Origin: an uncultured Oscillibacter sp. | Lineage (GTDB): Bacteria; Bacillota; Clostridia; Oscillospirales; Oscillospiraceae | NCBI GenBank assembly: GCA_910583785.1 | Contig: CAJTZK010000011.1 | Coordinates: forward strand, 285 to 64,284 | DNA length: 64,000 nt | Reading direction: 5' to 3' | Shown: positions 51,770 to 60,945 of the stretch, piece by piece | Numbering within the stretch: position 1 is the stretch's first letter | Layout: each line of letters opens with the position of its first letter | The notes under the pieces: generated by a model | Database searches by the model: none | Told to the model about the DNA's origin: nothing | The model's input: only the letters and a program-made list of their open reading frames with translations | Translations under genes and position numbers: made by a program

Positions 51770-51824
51770 GGCGGCCTCCTCCTTCTCTTCAAGAACCACA
51801 AAAGGGCCTCTGCGTTGTAAGCGC

Positions 51825-51853
51825 ATTATACTCCCTGCCCGCCTCCCTGTCCA
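51825..51853 (-). promoter_or_regulatory. Promoter of the activase-related gene
   Basis: TGGACA (51848-51853) and TATAAT (51825-51830) on the minus strand with a 17-base spacer lie about 55 bases ahead of the gene. Confidence 0.75.
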
Positions 51854-51909
51854 GCCGGGGAAACCGCTGGGCACTTTTTCTAAACCAGGCAAAATCACAG
51901 GATTGTTCC

Positions 51910-51938
51910 TTGTATATTCCGTCAAAACGTGTTACAAT
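51910..51938 (+). promoter_or_regulatory. Promoter of the beta-CASP nuclease gene
   Basis: TTGTAT (51910-51915) and TACAAT (51933-51938) on the plus strand with a 17-base spacer lie about 33 bases ahead of the ATG at 51971. Confidence 0.75.
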
Positions 51939-51970
51939 GATTTGTACTAAGAGATAAGGAGGGCCCCATT

Positions 51971-53572
51971 ATGAAGCTCAGCTTTTACGGCGCGGACCAA
52001 TGCGTCACCGGAAGCTGCCACTGCCTGGAGATCAACGGCACCCGCATCCTCATTGACTGCGGCCTCCAGCAGGGCCGGGATGAAGTTTCCAACGGCGAGT
52101 TTCCCTTCGCCGCCAATACTATCGACTACGTCCTGGTCACCCACGCCCACATTGACCACTCCGGCCGGATTCCCATGCTCATCAAGCAGGGTTTCAAGGG
52201 CCGCATCCTCACCACCCGCCTTACCGCCCAGCTGCTGGAGATCATGCTGCTGGACTCCGCCCATATCCAGGAACAGGACGCCGAGTGGAAAAACCGCAAG
52301 GGCGAGCGCTCCGGCTCCCCCCGGACCGAGCCCCTCTACACCGTGGAGGACGCGGAGCGGGTCAAGGAGTTCCTAGTCATCTGCGAATACGGCGAGCTCA
52401 TCAACCTCTGCGAGGGCGTGGACATCGAGTTCACCGACGCAGGGCACCTGCTGGGCTCCGCCTTCGTGGCCATGGACCTGCGGGAGAACGGCGTGAAAAA
52501 GAGCATCGTCTTCTCCGGGGATATCGGCAACATCAACCAGCCCGTCATCCGGGACCCGGTGCAGCTGGCCGGGGCGGACTACGTGGTGATGGAGTCCACC
52601 TATGGCGACCGGAACCACCCGGAGAGCTGGGGCTATACCGACGAGCTGGCCCGCATCATCGACGAGACCATGGCCCGGGGGGGCAACGTCATTATCCCCT
52701 CCTTCGCCGTAGGCCGGACCCAGGAGCTACTGTACTTCATCCGGGAAATCAAGGAACAGCACATGGTAGGCTCCTGCCCGGACTTCCCGGTATACATCGA
52801 CTCCCCCCTGGCGAAAAAGGCCACGTCCATCTTTGACGGGGATCTCCGCGGCTATATGGACCACGACGCGGTTTGGCTGGTGCGGAAGGGCAAAAACATG
52901 TTCCGCTTCCCCAACCTCCACGCCACGGAATCCAGCGAGGAATCCAAGGCCCTCAACGAGGACCGGACCCCCAAGGTCATCATCTCCGCCTCCGGCATGT
53001 GCGACGCGGGCCGCATCCGGCACCATTTGAAGCACAACCTCTGGCGGCCGGAGTGCACCGTGCTCTTCGTGGGCTTCCAGGGCGAGGGTACCCTGGGCCG
53101 CCAGCTCCTGGAGGGCGCGGAGAGCGTGAAGCTCTTTGGCGAGGAAATCACCGTCCGGGCCCGCCTGGAGAATTTCACCGGGCTCAGCTCCCACGCGGAC
53201 CGGGACCACCTGCTGAAATGGATCTCCGGCTTCCAGAACCCCAAGCCCCAGCACGTCTTCGTGGTCCACGGCGACCGGGAGGTGGCCCCCCACTTCGCCC
53301 AGACCCTGGAGAACTTAGGGCTGTCCGCCCACGCCCCCCAGTACACGGAGGTCTATGACCTGGCAGCGGGCGTGATCCTGGAACGGGGCTACCTGCCGGA
53401 GCGGAAGGTCAAAACTGCCAGCGGCTCCAAGGGCGCGCCGGCCTACGAGCGCCTGGCGTCCGTGGGCAGCATGCTCACCGAGTTCATCAAGCGCAGCAAG
53501 GGCCGGGACAACAAGTCCCTGGCGAAGTACGCCGCGGAACTGCGGCAGCTGCTTGAAAAGTGGGAGGCTTAA
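51971..53572 (+). CDS. Beta-CASP metallo-hydrolase (RNase J/CPSF-like)
   Basis: The 533-residue protein combines a metallo-beta-lactamase domain (LVTHAHIDHSGRIPML; DAGHLLGSAF; FSGDIGN) with a beta-CASP domain and a RMMBL tail (GLSSHADRDHLLKWI). IISASGMCDAGRIRHHL is also typical. Such enzymes cut RNA using two zinc ions. It is closer to the archaeal/eukaryotic CPSF73-like group (YsH1) than to RNase J1, judging from memory of the motifs. The RNA methyltransferase gene follows by 11 bases, so the two are probably one operon. Confidence 0.9.
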   Translation: MKLSFYGADQCVTGSCHCLEINGTRILIDCGLQQGRDEVSNGEFPFAANTIDYVLVTHAHIDHSGRIPMLIKQGFKGRILTTRLTAQLLEIMLLDSAHIQEQDAEWKNRKGERSGSPRTEPLYTVEDAERVKEFLVICEYGELINLCEGVDIEFTDAGHLLGSAFVAMDLRENGVKKSIVFSGDIGNINQPVIRDPVQLAGADYVVMESTYGDRNHPESWGYTDELARIIDETMARGGNVIIPSFAVGRTQELLYFIREIKEQHMVGSCPDFPVYIDSPLAKKATSIFDGDLRGYMDHDAVWLVRKGKNMFRFPNLHATESSEESKALNEDRTPKVIISASGMCDAGRIRHHLKHNLWRPECTVLFVGFQGEGTLGRQLLEGAESVKLFGEEITVRARLENFTGLSSHADRDHLLKWISGFQNPKPQHVFVVHGDREVAPHFAQTLENLGLSAHAPQYTEVYDLAAGVILERGYLPERKVKTASGSKGAPAYERLASVGSMLTEFIKRSKGRDNKSLAKYAAELRQLLEKWEA

Positions 53573-53583
53573 GCGCCGGACCT

Positions 53584-54939
53584 ATGGAATACTTGAAAAA
53601 CGGCCAAATCCACACCGCCCTGGTGGAGGGTTATTCCAGCGAAGGCTATGGCGTCGTCCGGCTGGACGGCGCCGTGGCCTTCGTGCCCCGGGCCGTCCGG
53701 GGGGAGCGGATTGACCTGAGAATCACGCGGGTCATGAAGACCCACGCCCTAGGGGAAACCGTGAAGATTCACGCCCCCTCCCCGGAGCGGGCCCTCCCGG
53801 ACTGCCCTTATTACGGCAAGTGCGGCGGCTGCGACTTCCGACACCTCTCCTATGCCGAGGAGCTCTGGGCCAAGCGGCAGCGGGTCCAGGACGCCCTGGC
53901 CCGCATCGGCGGCTCCAGCGTCCCGGTGGAGGAAATCCTGGGGGCCAAAAATCCGGAGCACTACCGCAACAAGTGCCAGTACCCCGTGGGGCCCCGGGGA
54001 GAAATCGGCTTCTTCCAGGCCCGGACCCACCAAGTAGTCCCGGTAAGCCGCTGCCTCCTCCAGCCGGAGGCCTGCGACCGGACGGCGCATGCCGTGGGAA
54101 GCTGGATGAAGCGTTACAAAATCCCCGCTTATGACGAAACCACGGGCCAGGGGCTGGTCCGCCATGTCTACGTGCGGACCAACCGCCGGGGGGAAAGCCT
54201 CTGCTGCGTCGTCGCCAACGGGCGGAAGGTCCCCCGGGAGGCGGAGCTGGCCGCCCTGGTGCTGGCCGCCGCGCCAAAGACCCTGGGCGTACTGCTGAAC
54301 GTGAACACCAAAAAGGGAAACGTAATCCTGGGGGACCAGTACCGGACCCTCTGGGGCCAGGACTTTTTGATGGACACGCTGTGCGGCATGGAATTCCGGC
54401 TGTCGGTCCCCTCCTTCTACCAGGTGAACCGGGACCAGGCGGAGGTCCTCTACGGCAAGGCCCTGGAGTTCGCCTCCCTGACGGGGAAAGAGACGGCCCT
54501 GGACCTTTACTGCGGCGCAGGGACTATCACGCTGTGCCTAGCGGGCCGGGCCAGGCGGGCCATCGGCGCGGAAATCGTCCCCGCCGCCATCCGGGACGCG
54601 GAGGAGAACGCGGCCCGGAACGGCGTGGGAAATGTGGAATTCTTCTGCGGCGACGCAGCGGAGACAGCGGCCATGCTGGAGGCCCAGGGCCTGCGGCCGG
54701 ACGTGATCACAGTGGACCCGCCCCGGAAGGGGCTCAGCCCGGAGGTCATCGCCTCCGCTGCGGCTATGGGGCCGGGCCGGATCGTGTACGTCTCCTGCGA
54801 CCCGGGAACCCTGGGGCGGGACGTGAAACGGTTCGCAGAACAGGGCTATCAAGCCGTCCGGGCAGCGGCAGTAGACATGTTCCCGGGGACGAGGCATGTG
54901 GAGGCGGTGGTCCTCTTATCCCCAGCCTGCGGCAAATAA
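53584..54939 (+). CDS. rlmD: 23S rRNA m5U1939 methyltransferase RlmD/RumA family
   Basis: The 451-residue protein has an N-terminal TRAM domain (ALVEGYSSEGYGVVRLDGAV). An Fe-S motif CPYYGKCGGCDF (about residue 75) follows, then a SAM domain with DLYCGAGTITLCLAG and a catalytic region DPPRKGLS and IVYVSCDPGTLGRDVK. The cysteine in VSCDP is the nucleophile. In Firmicutes several paralogues (RlmCD, TrmA-like) modify U747 and U1939; which site is methylated is uncertain. The ATG at 53584 is chosen over an out-of-gene extension. Confidence 0.9.
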   Translation: MEYLKNGQIHTALVEGYSSEGYGVVRLDGAVAFVPRAVRGERIDLRITRVMKTHALGETVKIHAPSPERALPDCPYYGKCGGCDFRHLSYAEELWAKRQRVQDALARIGGSSVPVEEILGAKNPEHYRNKCQYPVGPRGEIGFFQARTHQVVPVSRCLLQPEACDRTAHAVGSWMKRYKIPAYDETTGQGLVRHVYVRTNRRGESLCCVVANGRKVPREAELAALVLAAAPKTLGVLLNVNTKKGNVILGDQYRTLWGQDFLMDTLCGMEFRLSVPSFYQVNRDQAEVLYGKALEFASLTGKETALDLYCGAGTITLCLAGRARRAIGAEIVPAAIRDAEENAARNGVGNVEFFCGDAAETAAMLEAQGLRPDVITVDPPRKGLSPEVIASAAAMGPGRIVYVSCDPGTLGRDVKRFAEQGYQAVRAAAVDMFPGTRHVEAVVLLSPACGK

Positions 54940-54948
54940 AAAAGCGGC

Positions 54949-54981
54949 GGGAGGCCGGGCAATTTGCCCGGCCTCCCTTAC
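54949..54981. terminator. Terminator between the RNA methyltransferase and the YesL-like gene
   Basis: GGGAGGCCGGGC and GCCCGGCCTCCC form a 12-bp stem with loop AATTT. It lies between convergent genes; the A-tract upstream (AAATAAAAAA) gives a T-tract on the minus strand. Confidence 0.75.
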
Positions 54982-55029
54982 ATTAAGAGATTCCTCCCTA
55001 AACTCCTCCCGCAAAATAGCCGTGCGCGT

Positions 55030-55692
55030 TTACAGCCCCTTCAGCTCCGTCCGCACAAAGAACCCCCCCAGAAGGCAGGGCACGGAAAATCCCATCAGCA
55101 GCAGGTAAATCCCGCTGATGGGAAACTCCAGCACGGCGAACACTAGGGATCCGTACACCGCCAGCGCCGCCAGCGCTCCCCGGAGGGGCCGCCCCGCCCC
55201 CAGAAGCAGGGACAGCCGCAGGCACTCCCGGAAGCTCCGCTCCGTGGCCAGCAAACTGTAAAAATACGTAGAGGCCAGCAGCACCGTCAGCAGGACGGTA
55301 GAACACAGCATAAAGGGCAAAAGCAGCAGCGGCTGGGCTATGGCCCGGCTGAGGTAAAACCACACGCCGCAGGCGGAGAGAACCAGGGGCGCCGCCACGG
55401 CGAAAAAGGCGGCGTAAGCCCGCCTCCACTCCCTCTTGAACGCCATCTTATAGTGGTACAGCAGGGTCACGGGCTGGTCCAGGACCATCATCCGCGTCAC
55501 CCGGTTCATGGCAAACACCGCCGCCGGAACGGTAACCACCGGGAGGCAGCTCAAAAGAAACAGCAGGTTCAGCTTCACCAGGGTCACGCACTCAATGGAG
55601 AAAATCTCCCCCAAGCGGGACAGCCCGGTCTTCTCCGGCTCGTCCCGGTCCACGCCGGGGCCTGGCTTCGCGTAGTCTTTTCGAAAAAACAT
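55030..55692 (-). CDS. DUF624/YesL-family membrane protein
   Basis: The 220-residue protein has about five membrane segments and YesL-like features: FSIECVTLVKLNLLFLLSCL near the start and FKREWRRAYAAFFAVAAPL. YesL-like genes usually sit next to sugar ABC transporters and AraC regulators, and here an alpha-galactoside transporter lies 0.8 kb away in the opposite direction. The function is unknown. The ATG at 55692 follows GGGAGGAGC. Confidence 0.82.
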   Translation of the reverse strand: MFFRKDYAKPGPGVDRDEPEKTGLSRLGEIFSIECVTLVKLNLLFLLSCLPVVTVPAAVFAMNRVTRMMVLDQPVTLLYHYKMAFKREWRRAYAAFFAVAAPLVLSACGVWFYLSRAIAQPLLLLPFMLCSTVLLTVLLASTYFYSLLATERSFRECLRLSLLLGAGRPLRGALAALAVYGSLVFAVLEFPISGIYLLLMGFSVPCLLGGFFVRTELKGL

Positions 55693-55867
55693 ACCCGCGC
55701 TCCTCCCTGCCGCGTTCTTTAATCTTAAAAAGCCCATCTCTCTTTCGTGTTGATGAACGCCCGCTAACTTTTCCCACCGCCGGAATGACGAAATGGGCAG
55801 CGAGCCCTCCTAGACAACCGCCCGGCAAGCCGGAAATGACCCGGAAGCCGCAATCTCTCCGGCCTCC

Positions 55868-56098
55868 CTACCGGTCAAAATACGCAATCAAAATGGGCGC
55901 GAACGCAATAGCTGTTACAATGACCGCCCCTATGATGCCTTCCACTCGTTTCCGCAAAAAATATCCTTTTGATGGTTTTTCCACAGCTTTCCAACTCTCA
56001 AAGGTCTTCCAGCACCATTCCGGAAACAGCGCTTCCAATAAGCACGCCGCAAACACAATAAAATAAAATGCCCACACAATGATTGTAAAAACCTTCAT
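55868..56098 (-). CDS. Small membrane protein, DUF6199-like
   Basis: The 76-residue protein has two membrane segments flanking PEWCWKTFESWKAVEKPSKG. This central tryptophan-rich block resembles the DUF6199 family, from memory. No function is known. A ribosome site GGGGAGGAC lies ahead of the ATG. Confidence 0.65.
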   Translation of the reverse strand: MKVFTIIVWAFYFIVFAACLLEALFPEWCWKTFESWKAVEKPSKGYFLRKRVEGIIGAVIVTAIAFAPILIAYFDR

Positions 56099-56468
56099 CG
56101 TGTTTTGGTCCTCCCCTCTCGCGGATTCCGGTTTGCCGGGCCAATAATCTCTCAGCCCAGTTTCAGGTCCAGGCTGTCATTCGTAAAATCTCCTCTGAGA
56201 AAAAGACATTCTTAATTCAGCAGGATTGCGTATTGATTCAACGCAATATCAAATTAGCACAAGGGGCCCCGGGGATGATACTAAATTTGTTTTATATTAT
56301 ACCATACTCCGATTTCCGGCGCAAGGGCGGGAAACTGACCTGCCGGGTAATTTTTTTGCTTCCTGGAAAAACATCGGGTTTTTACTGGCGCCATCCGGAA
56401 TTTACCCTTGCCTTTTCCCGGGCGGCGGTGCTATGCTTTTCCCAAAATCACTGAGGAGGAGTCCTATC
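56099..56468. promoter_or_regulatory. Control region of the alpha-galactoside locus
   Basis: This 370-base gap between divergent genes holds no gene. An inverted repeat ATTGCGT/ACGCAAT (56225-56231 and 56241-56247, 9 bases apart) looks like a regulator site. A promoter with TTGCCT (56408-56413) and TATGCT (56432-56437), spacer 18, lies 31 bases ahead of the ATPase gene. GAGGAGG precedes its ATG. Confidence 0.55.
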
Positions 56469-57563
56469 ATGGCCAGTATTACTTTCAAGCACGTGGAAAA
56501 GACCTATCCCGGCAACGTCACCGTCGTCCCCGACCTGAACCTGGAAATCCAGGATAAGGAATTCGTTATCCTGGTGGGCCCCTCCGGCTGCGGCAAGTCC
56601 ACCACCCTGCGGATGATCGCCGGATTGGAGGACATCACCAGCGGCGAGCTGTACATCGGCGACCGGGTGGTCAACGACGTGGCCCCCAAGGACCGGGACA
56701 TCGCCATGGTCTTCCAGAACTACGCCCTGTATCCCCACATGACCGTTTACAAGAACATCGCCTTCGGCCTGACCCTCCAGAAGATTCCCCAGGACGAGAT
56801 CGACCGCCGGGTCCACGAGGCTGCCCGGGCCCTGGACCTGGAGCACCTCCTGAACCGCAAGCCCAAAGCCCTCTCCGGCGGCCAGCGCCAGCGGGTGGCC
56901 CTGGGCCGGGCCATGGTCCGCAATCCCGCCGTGTTCCTTCTGGACGAGCCCCTTTCCAACCTGGACGCCAAGCTCCGCACCGCCATGCGGGCGGAGATCA
57001 GCCGTTTGCACAAGCGGCTCCAGACCACTTTTGTCTACGTCACCCACGACCAGACCGAGGCCATGACCATGGGCGACCGCATTGTCGTTATGAAAAATGG
57101 CATCATCCAGCAGAACGACACCCCCCAGACCCTTTACGACTATCCCTGCAACCTCTTCGTGGCGGGCTTCATCGGCTCCCCCCAGATGAACTTCCTAGAC
57201 GCCGTCATCGCCGAAGAGGACGGGAAATTCCTGGCCAGAACCTGCGGCTCTTCCATCGTCCTGCCGGAGCGGATGGACAAACAGGCCCTGGGCGCTTACG
57301 TGGGCAAAACCGTGGTCCTGGGCGTCCGGCCCGAAGACGTGGACGCCGCCGTCGGCCCGAACTACGACCTGGACGCCACCGTTGAAATTGCCGAGCTGAT
57401 GGGCGCGGAAATCCACCTCCACCTGGACTGCCAGGGCAGCAAGGTCGTGGTCCGTGCCCCCTCCACCTATCCCGGCCGGGTGGGCGACGCCGCCAAGCTG
57501 TCCCTGAACAAGGAAAAAATCCACCTGTTCGACAAGGAAACCGAACAGGCCATCGCCCACTAA
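56469..57563 (+). CDS. Sugar ABC transporter ATPase (MsmK/UgpC family)
   Basis: The 364-residue ATPase has Walker A GPSGCGKSTTLRMIAG (about residue 38), signature LSGGQRQRVALGRAMV and Walker B VFLLDEPLSNLDAKLR. A C-terminal TOBE/OB domain (about 240-360; VVLGVRPEDV) follows. UgpC/MsmK ATPases power several sugar importers at once, so this one may also serve transporters elsewhere. It is the first gene of the locus; the AraC gene follows 27 bases later. Confidence 0.93.
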   Translation: MASITFKHVEKTYPGNVTVVPDLNLEIQDKEFVILVGPSGCGKSTTLRMIAGLEDITSGELYIGDRVVNDVAPKDRDIAMVFQNYALYPHMTVYKNIAFGLTLQKIPQDEIDRRVHEAARALDLEHLLNRKPKALSGGQRQRVALGRAMVRNPAVFLLDEPLSNLDAKLRTAMRAEISRLHKRLQTTFVYVTHDQTEAMTMGDRIVVMKNGIIQQNDTPQTLYDYPCNLFVAGFIGSPQMNFLDAVIAEEDGKFLARTCGSSIVLPERMDKQALGAYVGKTVVLGVRPEDVDAAVGPNYDLDATVEIAELMGAEIHLHLDCQGSKVVVRAPSTYPGRVGDAAKLSLNKEKIHLFDKETEQAIAH

Positions 57564-57590
57564 CGCCAACCGGATTTACGGAGGTTTCGT

Positions 57591-58457
57591 ATGTCCCCAC
57601 GAACCCTTGAAAAACGAGATATCCGTCCGGCGGCCCCCAACGCCGCTGTCCAGGGCCTTCTGGCCCTTCCCAGCCTGCGCATCCTGCCCCTCTCCGCCGG
57701 AGACCGGATCACCGGCTACGGCCAGACGGGCGACTATATCCTCTCGGCGGCGGCCCAGGGAAACCTGACCGTCTCCGCCTACGACCATTACGCCCTGCTG
57801 GACGCCGGGCAGGCATACCTGCTGGCGGAACCTGGCGCCTACACCCTCCAGGCCGTGTCCGACGGGCTGTACTTTCTCCTCCAGCTCCGGGGAGACCTGG
57901 CGCCCCGGCTCCTGGCGGACCGCCGTGCTAACGAAAATTTCCTGTTCCATGGCGGCGCGGCGGCCGTCCGGGAGGCAGCCATGGCCCTGGCCGTCCTGGA
58001 GGACGGGGGAGGCGGGGCCCCCGGCGAAACCGCCTCCGCCCTGGCCTATGCCATGCTTCTGAAGCTCCAGGCCCTGCCCGCCGCCGTCCGGACGGACGCC
58101 GGGTCCCCCCTGGTCGAGGCCGCGGTAGCCATCATTCAAGAGGAATTCCCCTTTCTGGAGGGCGTGGACGAGCTGGCGGAGCGGCTGGAGGTCTCCGCCG
58201 CCCATCTGGGCCGGGTATTCACCAAAAAAATCGGCATTTCCCCGGGAAAGTATATCACCCGGGTGCGGGTGGAATACGCCAAGCTTCTCCTCCGGGACCC
58301 GGATACCACCATCACTTACGTGGCGGAGGCCTCCGGCTTTGCCAACGCCAACTATTTCGCCAAGGTCTTCCGCCGGGAAACCGGCCTCTCCCCCACCGAA
58401 TACCTGGCGGGAGCGCCCCGCCGTCCGGCGGGGAATATCCCGCATTTCGGCATATAA
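57591..58457 (+). CDS. AraC-family transcriptional regulator
   Basis: The 288-residue protein has a C-terminal double helix-turn-helix (about 185-282): LAERLEVSAAHLGRVFTKKI, then ITYVAEASGFANANYFAKVF and TGLSPTEYL. The N-terminal half is an effector-binding domain without a clear signature. By context it probably activates the alpha-galactoside genes. GGAGG lies ahead of the ATG. A terminator-like hairpin follows. Confidence 0.9.
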   Translation: MSPRTLEKRDIRPAAPNAAVQGLLALPSLRILPLSAGDRITGYGQTGDYILSAAAQGNLTVSAYDHYALLDAGQAYLLAEPGAYTLQAVSDGLYFLLQLRGDLAPRLLADRRANENFLFHGGAAAVREAAMALAVLEDGGGGAPGETASALAYAMLLKLQALPAAVRTDAGSPLVEAAVAIIQEEFPFLEGVDELAERLEVSAAHLGRVFTKKIGISPGKYITRVRVEYAKLLLRDPDTTITYVAEASGFANANYFAKVFRRETGLSPTEYLAGAPRRPAGNIPHFGI

Positions 58458-58476
58458 TGCCAAAATATGGAATTTT

Positions 58477-58503
58477 GCAAAAGCCCCTTTCAGGGGCTTT
58501 TGC
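58477..58503 (+). terminator. Terminator after the AraC gene
   Basis: GCAAAAGCCCC and GGGGCTTTTGC form an 11-bp stem with a 5-base loop just past the AraC stop. It separates ATPase-AraC from the binding-protein operon, whose promoter must lie within 58504-58726; I did not find a clear -35/-10 pair there. Confidence 0.65.
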
Positions 58504-58726
58504 CCGCTAACCTCCATTTTGCACAAAGTAAAATCCACATATCTGTCAAAACTCATGAATTTTTTGAAAATATACCAAAATGTTGCCTAACTTACGCCGA
58601 CGGCTCATTTTCTAGCATTCAGATATATTTTATAAAATCCAGTCCATTTACAGGGCCCCTGGGGCAGTATTATGATTTTGTCAGATTAAACGGCCCCAAA
58701 TGAATTTGAAGCAGAGGAGTGGAGTT

Positions 58727-60025
58727 ATGAAACGAATTCCCCGCGCCGCCGCCATCGCTCTGGCCCTCACGCTGCTGCTGAGCCTGTGCGGCTGCGGTGC
58801 CGCCGACGGCAAGACCCACCTGACCTTCCAAATTTGGGACGTCTACCAGCGGGACAGCATGGCCGCCATCTGCCAGGCCTACACGGCGAAAAACCCGGAT
58901 GTGGTCATCGACGTGCAGGTCACCAGCTGGAACGAGTACTGGACCAAGCTGGAAGCCGCCGCCGAGTCCAACACCATGCCGGACATCTTCTGGATGCACA
59001 CGAACCAGATTCTCTACTACACGGAGTTCGGCAAGCTGGCGGACGTGACCAGCCTCTATGACGACGTGGACCCGGACTACTACGAGACGCACTTCTCCGA
59101 TATCTCCATCGGAAACGCCCAGGGCTTCGATGGCCGGATGTACGGCGTGCCCAAGGACAAGGACAACGTCGTCCTGTGTTATAACAAAGAGATGTTTGAC
59201 GCCGCCGGGGTGGCCTACCCCGACGAGAACTGGACCTGGGACGACATGGTGAGTGCCTCGGAAAACATCCACGCCGCCACGGGCAAATACGGCTTCATGG
59301 CCTATAACGACGACCAGATGGGCTATTGGAACTTCGTCTACCAGGCGGGAGGCTGCATCCTCAATGAGGACAACACCCAGGGCGGCTTTGACCGTGAGGG
59401 CACCCGAAAGGCCATGGACTTCTACATCGGCATGCAGAAGACCGACTGGTGCCCGGACCAGACCTACTTCGCCGAAACCACGCCTCAGACCGCCTTCTTC
59501 TCCGAGATGGGCGCCATGTTCCTGGAGGGCAACTGGAACCTTTGGAACGACATGACCAGCTTTCCCGACATGCAGGGCAAGTGGGACATCGCCCGCCTTC
59601 CCAAGTGCCCCGACCCCGTCCAGGGGGACGGCCGGGCCACGATTTCCAACGGCCTGTGCTACTCCACCGCCGCCCATGGCAAGACCCGGGACACCGCCCT
59701 GGACGTCATCAAGTTCTTCGGCACCGAGGAAGCCCAGAACATCGCCAGCTCTTACGGCGCGGCCATCTCCGCCTACATCGGCACCGAACAGCCCTATTTC
59801 GACGCGTTCACGGACGCGGGTTACAGCCTGGACCTGGAGGTTCTCAACGACCAGTTTGCTTACGGCGTCCAGAGCGTCAACAACTCCGCCCGTCCCAAGT
59901 GGAAAGCCCCCGTGCTGGATGAGCTGAACAAAGTCTACAACGGCCAGCAGGATTTTGAGGCCGGAATGGACAATATCCAACGCATCATCAACACCGAAAC
60001 CGCCAAAAAACTGGCGGACGCGTGA
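58727..60025 (+). CDS. Sugar ABC transporter substrate-binding lipoprotein (family 1)
   Basis: The 432-residue protein begins with a lipoprotein signal ending LLSLCGCGAA. Family 1 solute-binding features are TFQIWDVYQRDSMAAICQAY, MPDIFWMHTNQILYYTEFGK and YGVPKDKDNVVLCYNKEMFD. It captures an oligosaccharide for the two permeases downstream; raffinose- or melibiose-like alpha-galactosides are suggested by the GH36 gene. The ATG at 58727 follows GGAGTGGAG. Confidence 0.93.
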   Translation: MKRIPRAAAIALALTLLLSLCGCGAADGKTHLTFQIWDVYQRDSMAAICQAYTAKNPDVVIDVQVTSWNEYWTKLEAAAESNTMPDIFWMHTNQILYYTEFGKLADVTSLYDDVDPDYYETHFSDISIGNAQGFDGRMYGVPKDKDNVVLCYNKEMFDAAGVAYPDENWTWDDMVSASENIHAATGKYGFMAYNDDQMGYWNFVYQAGGCILNEDNTQGGFDREGTRKAMDFYIGMQKTDWCPDQTYFAETTPQTAFFSEMGAMFLEGNWNLWNDMTSFPDMQGKWDIARLPKCPDPVQGDGRATISNGLCYSTAAHGKTRDTALDVIKFFGTEEAQNIASSYGAAISAYIGTEQPYFDAFTDAGYSLDLEVLNDQFAYGVQSVNNSARPKWKAPVLDELNKVYNGQQDFEAGMDNIQRIINTETAKKLADA

Positions 60026-60039
60026 GGGGAGGGTTTGCC

Positions 60040-60933
60040 GTGAACAAGGGATTGAAACTATCCGCCGCCGCCAAGCGGGAGCAGAACTGGGCCTACATCA
60101 TGGTGGCCCCCACCATTCTCGGCCTGGTGGTGCTGAACCTGTGGCCCTTCGTCCAGACGCTGTACACCAGCTTCTGTGAACACCTGGGCTTTGGCAATTA
60201 CAAGTTCGTGGGCTTCCAGAACTACATCGACATCTTCCAGCGCCCGGAATTCTGGCGGGCTACTTGGAACACCATTTACTTCTGCATCCTCACCGTGCCC
60301 CTGGGCCTGTTCCTGTCCCTCCTGGTGGCCATGCTGCTGAACGCGAAGGTCAAGGGCAAGGGCGCTTTCCGGACCATCTTCTTCCTGCCCATGGTCTGCG
60401 CCCCCGCCGCCGTCACCATGGTGTGGCGCTGGATCTTCAACGGCGAGTACGGCATCCTGAACCAGGCTATGGGGACCCACATCGGCTGGATTACGGAGCC
60501 CGGCGTGGTGATGATCGCCTGCGCCCTGGTGTCCATCTGGAGCAACATCGGCTACGACGCGGTGCTCCTCCTGGCGGGCCTCCAGAACATCTCCAAATCC
60601 TATTACGAAGCGGCCAGCATCGACGGGGCCAGCAAGGTTACCCAGTTCTTCCACATCACCCTTCCCATGGTCTCCCCCACCCTGTTCGTGGTCATGATCA
60701 TGCGGCTGATGGCCTCCGTGAAGGTATACGACCTCATTTACATGATGGTGGAGGACACAAACCCCGCCGTCACCAGCGTGCAGAGCCTCATGTACCTGTT
60801 CTACCGCGAGTCCTTTGTGGCTGGCAGCCGCGGCAGCGGCAGCGCCATTGTCATCTGGACCGTGCTTCTCATCGGCCTGGTGACGGTCATCCAGTTCCTC
60901 GGCCAGAAGAAGTGGGTCAACTACGACGTGTAA
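60040..60933 (+). CDS. Sugar ABC transporter permease (MalF-like)
   Basis: The 297-residue protein has six membrane segments and the ATPase-contact loop NISKSYYEAASIDGASKVTQ. The GTG at 60040 is preferred because GAGGGGAGGG lies just ahead, instead of the GTG at 60022 that overlaps the preceding stop. It forms a heterodimer with the next gene product. Confidence 0.93.
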   Translation: MNKGLKLSAAAKREQNWAYIMVAPTILGLVVLNLWPFVQTLYTSFCEHLGFGNYKFVGFQNYIDIFQRPEFWRATWNTIYFCILTVPLGLFLSLLVAMLLNAKVKGKGAFRTIFFLPMVCAPAAVTMVWRWIFNGEYGILNQAMGTHIGWITEPGVVMIACALVSIWSNIGYDAVLLLAGLQNISKSYYEAASIDGASKVTQFFHITLPMVSPTLFVVMIMRLMASVKVYDLIYMMVEDTNPAVTSVQSLMYLFYRESFVAGSRGSGSAIVIWTVLLIGLVTVIQFLGQKKWVNYDV

Positions 60934-60945
60934 GGAGGGGACGAC

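Noticed and set aside
58670..59980. A 436-codon minus-strand frame
   Set aside because: It is antisense to the sugar-binding lipoprotein, which has a signal peptide, ribosome site and operon context.
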